Positions 18,285 through 20,247 of a DNA stretch of 20,247 nucleotides are shown one piece after another (the stretch's first letter is position 1; each line of letters opens with the position of its first letter). The stretch covers positions 1 to 20,247 of the forward strand of contig JADGJG010000429.1 in the NCBI GenBank assembly GCA_027596195.1, read 5' to 3'. A program made the position numbers and the translations under genes. The notes under the pieces are model-generated. The model was given only the letters and a program-made list of their open reading frames with translations. It searched no databases and was not told where the DNA came from. This DNA is from Podochytrium sp. JEL0797. Its lineage: Eukaryota > Chytridiomycota > Chytridiomycetes > Chytridiales > Chytriomycetaceae.

Positions 18285-18314
18285 GACCCACACCAAGCGG
18301 ACCCACACCAAGCA
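18285..18314 (+). repeat. 15-bp tandem repeat, two copies
   Basis: GACCCACACCAAGCG followed by GACCCACACCAAGCA, with a degenerate third part (GTCCCACCCAGC). It lies 44-73 bp upstream of the first membrane-protein gene, in its probable promoter or 5' UTR. Confidence 0.7.
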
Positions 18315-18357
18315 GTCCCACCCAGCTACCAGACGTACCCCTCTCTCAGATATCCAA

Positions 18358-19104
18358 ATGATCAACTCCTTACCAAAACTGCCGGTCAGAACAACCTGTT
18401 TGCTGTACCACTCAAATCTCAATCAATCAAATCTCACAACCGACCCACAGACCATCACAGAGCTCAGAAACGCTACCGCCATTCCCGTGGATTCCCTGAG
18501 ATCCCAAAACATGCCTCCCGACCCCACATTCTTGGACAAACCCGTGCGAGACTATCTTCTGCGATTCTTGGTTATCGTCCCGATCATGACCGTCCCCCCC
18601 CTCGTTTTCGCTTTCATCACCTTCCAATCGATAGGGAAGCCTTCTAAAGGCGACCTTCTCCTCGACAGCGTGGACACCTTTTTTTGTTTTATCTCAAGTG
18701 CCTGGGGGTGGTACGCGATTCAGCGAATGATCCCGGAGCGTATCATCATATTCGGATATCTCTACTTGCTCCGAAATGTTATCCACATTATTTGGTCCCT
18801 GGTGGTCTTGTTTGGGGCCTTGGGCGGCGTGGTCAATCCCGTCAGCGATTCGACGCTTCAAAATGATGTGAATGAGAAGGCGGGACAGATGGAGCTTGGG
18901 ATTTTTGTGGGGTTTGTTGTGTTTGCGGTGGGGTTCGGTATTCTGGATCTGTGGGCGCATTTTGTATTGGTTTCACGAATCGTGCGCCCGTTGGTGGAAT
19001 ATGGGATGGAATGCAGGAGACGGCTGACAGTGGATTTGCACGAGTTGAGCCAGACGGTTTCAAAGAAAGGAAACCACAACGAAGCAATAATATTGATTAA
19101 CTGA
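18358..19104 (+). CDS. Four-helix membrane protein, tandem copy A
   Basis: I do not recognise the family. The reading is exon 18358-18384 (MINSLPKLP), a 66 nt intron, then 18451-19104, about 226 residues. The intron is in frame and without stops, so an unspliced 248-residue form is equally open; copy B's intron at the same place supports splicing. A polar N-terminus (TITELRNATAIPVDSL) leads to PPDPTFLDKPVRDYLLRF and four hydrophobic segments: FLVIVPIMTVPPLVFAFITF, VDTFFCFISSAWGWYAI, IIIFGYLYLLRNVIHIIW with LVVLFGALGGVV, and MELGIFVGFVVFAVGFGILD with LWAHFVLV. It ends in a basic cytosolic-type tail (ECRRRLTVDLHELSQTVSKK). The start ATG follows 187 bp of spacer after the CCDC148-like gene. No enzymatic motif is visible. 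Confidence 0.75.
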   Translation: MINSLPKLPVRTTCLLYHSNLNQSNLTTDPQTITELRNATAIPVDSLRSQNMPPDPTFLDKPVRDYLLRFLVIVPIMTVPPLVFAFITFQSIGKPSKGDLLLDSVDTFFCFISSAWGWYAIQRMIPERIIIFGYLYLLRNVIHIIWSLVVLFGALGGVVNPVSDSTLQNDVNEKAGQMELGIFVGFVVFAVGFGILDLWAHFVLVSRIVRPLVEYGMECRRRLTVDLHELSQTVSKKGNHNEAIILIN

Positions 19105-19340
19105 TTTTCTGATCGAGCTTGGAAAAGCTGAAGTCTCTCTAGCTCCGGTGCAATTTGAACAACGAATTCCACCAAGGGGGTTCAGACCCATGAATGCGGG
19201 GATGATCCTCTTGAAGATGTCGAAAGGTCTCCACCCCAACCAAAAAAAAATCTCGTTTGGTCCCGAAGGCCTCCGTTCTCGCATCTCGCCCGCATCCAGC
19301 ATCCAGGATGTCCGCATCACCTTCCATCATGCCGCATACC

Positions 19341-20093
19341 ATGTTCCCGAAACTGCCGGTACGTGTTCCCAGCCCTTCGTTTCCCGCCACCGCCTCCCCG
19401 CAACCCCACGTCAAAGACACAAGTTCAAACAACATCGATCGACACCTTCCTCGCCCTCGAACACTTCTCCCACCCGAATGAAACCTCCTCCACAACACAC
19501 CCGCCTGAAATTCAATCCCCCTCCCCCCCAATCCCCAGACCTTTAAAGAGCTCAAAACTGCCGAGGCCCTCCCCCCCGATACCCTCACACTCCCCGGCAT
19601 GCCCTCCGACCCAGTATTTCTCGACAAACCGATACGAGGCTACATGATGCGCTATCTCACCGTGATCCCCGTCGTCGCAGTCATCAACGTCATAATTGAT
19701 CTTCTTCTCGACCATTCTATCATTGGTGCCCCGCTGACAATATGGAACCTCACGGAAGCAATTGCGGGGACGGTGTTTAGTGTGTTTGGATGGTATGCCA
19801 TGAAGGGGTTGATTGTCGAATGGATCACGCTGTTTTCGTATTACTACATGTTTCGATGCTGTACGACCATTGCATGGGTGTCGTATATGATATGGAGTGT
19901 GGTGACGTCGCAGCAAAATGGGACTGAGATTGGTGTTGGGGTGATTCTGTTGGTGGCTTTAACGGGGGCCAGTGTGGTTGTTATTTATGTTATTGTCGTC
20001 AAGATGGCGATTCCGTTACGCATGTATGCGGAGGAGTGTCGGATGGTGAGGAGAACGGGGAGGGTGAGGTTTAATGCGAATAATTATCCGTGA
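19341..20093 (+). CDS. Four-helix membrane protein, tandem copy B
   Basis: Paralogue of the preceding gene; family unknown. Exons 19341-19358 (MFPKLP) and 19539-20093; 190 residues. The 180 nt intron contains in-frame stops, so splicing is needed to join the conserved leader to TFKELKTAEALPPDTLTLPG and then MPSDPVFLDKPIRGYMMRY. The alignment with copy A covers KLP, the T-x-x-E-L-x-x-A-x-A block, P-x-D-P-x-FLDKP-x-R, the second helix with GWYA, and the ending ECRMVRRTGRVRF (copy A: ECRRRLTV). Four hydrophobic segments are visible: YLTVIPVVAVINVIIDLLL, AIAGTVFSVFGWYAM, LFSYYYMFRCCTTIAWVSYM and GVGVILLVALTGASVVVIYV. It lacks the extra loop and longer tail of copy A. Starting at 19599 instead would drop the part shared with copy A. 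Confidence 0.75.
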
Positions 20094-20247
20094 CGGTGTT
20101 GGAGGGGGTTTAATGGGGCTTATGTGGGAAGTGGGGCGGCACCCGGGGCCAGATCAGCGCGCGAATTTCACCTCCGCAATTACGTGTTCAAAAACCATTC
20201 GTTTCTACTGATGTATCATTAAGATGATTCTTTATTTCTGCTGATTT
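20094..20247. other. 3' flank of copy B, nothing recognised
   Basis: 154 bp to the window end, G-rich at first (GGAGGGGGTTTAATGGGG) and then mixed. I see no clear polyadenylation hexamer on the + strand and no open frame of note. Confidence 0.4.

Noticed and set aside
19139..19627. 162-codon - strand frame opposite the start of membrane-protein copy B.
   Set aside because: It is Gly/Arg-rich with a composition expected from antisense of a C-rich intron, and copy B's paralogy to copy A explains the + strand.
1..20247. CRISPR arrays, insertion sequences, tRNA/rRNA genes, viral integrations.
   Set aside because: I saw no spaced repeats, transposase motifs, terminal inverted repeats with target duplications, tRNA B-box cloverleaf or viral protein motifs.

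Overview
The window is nuclear DNA from an intron-rich, compactly arranged eukaryote. It holds twelve protein-coding loci, one of them a gene fragment, with 45-100 nt introns, mostly GT-AG (donors include GTTGAG, GTTAGC, GTTCGT; one probable GC-AG), and very short intergenic spaces. An isolated kinesin-1 tail reads like a fungal kinesin-1, with a QLVEQNS..ERK..RNERI coiled coil and an R-V-A-K-P-x-R-G-G-G tail. The set also includes a PAN3 with CCCH finger and a homologue of CCDC148, a coiled-coil protein I associate with ciliated lineages. Together these suggest an early-diverging, flagellated (zoosporic, chytrid-like) fungus. The lineage is inference; no rRNA or marker gene confirms it.

Layout: PAN3 (-, 113-2832) is head to head with a glomulin/Ybp1-like HEAT-repeat gene (+, 2866-4815), with only 33 bp between start codons. 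That gene converges on 26S proteasome lid subunit RPN5/PSMD12 (-, 4909-6997). A 344 bp divergent promoter separates RPN5 from malate dehydrogenase (+, 7342-8769). Then, all on the + strand: a UBE3A/HECTD2-type HECT ubiquitin ligase (8872-10891), frataxin (11089-11759) and the CAF1/CNOT7 deadenylase (12186-13394). On the - strand follow an isolated kinesin-1 tail fragment (13553-13962) and mitochondrial citrate synthase (14158-15915). On the + strand follow the CCDC148-like gene (16114-18170) and a tandem pair of four-helix membrane proteins (18358-19104, 19341-20093).

Themes: two mRNA deadenylation factors (PAN3, CAF1), three ubiquitin-proteasome genes (RPN5, the HECT ligase and, by family, a cullin-ligase regulator) and three central-metabolism/mitochondrial genes (MDH, frataxin, citrate synthase). 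Shared function here is probably chance; the divergent pairs may share promoters.

Most notable: (i) a terminal MDH intron whose removal replaces the genomic stop with a C-terminal Ala-Lys-Leu, a canonical peroxisomal targeting signal; (ii) a kinesin-1 tail without a motor; (iii) a HECT domain lacking about 28 conserved residues exactly at an intron made of long G and C runs; (iv) the tandem membrane-protein pair with a conserved intron after a short leader exon. Exon boundaries were read by eye from reading frame, splice consensus and remembered family conservation; they are predictions.
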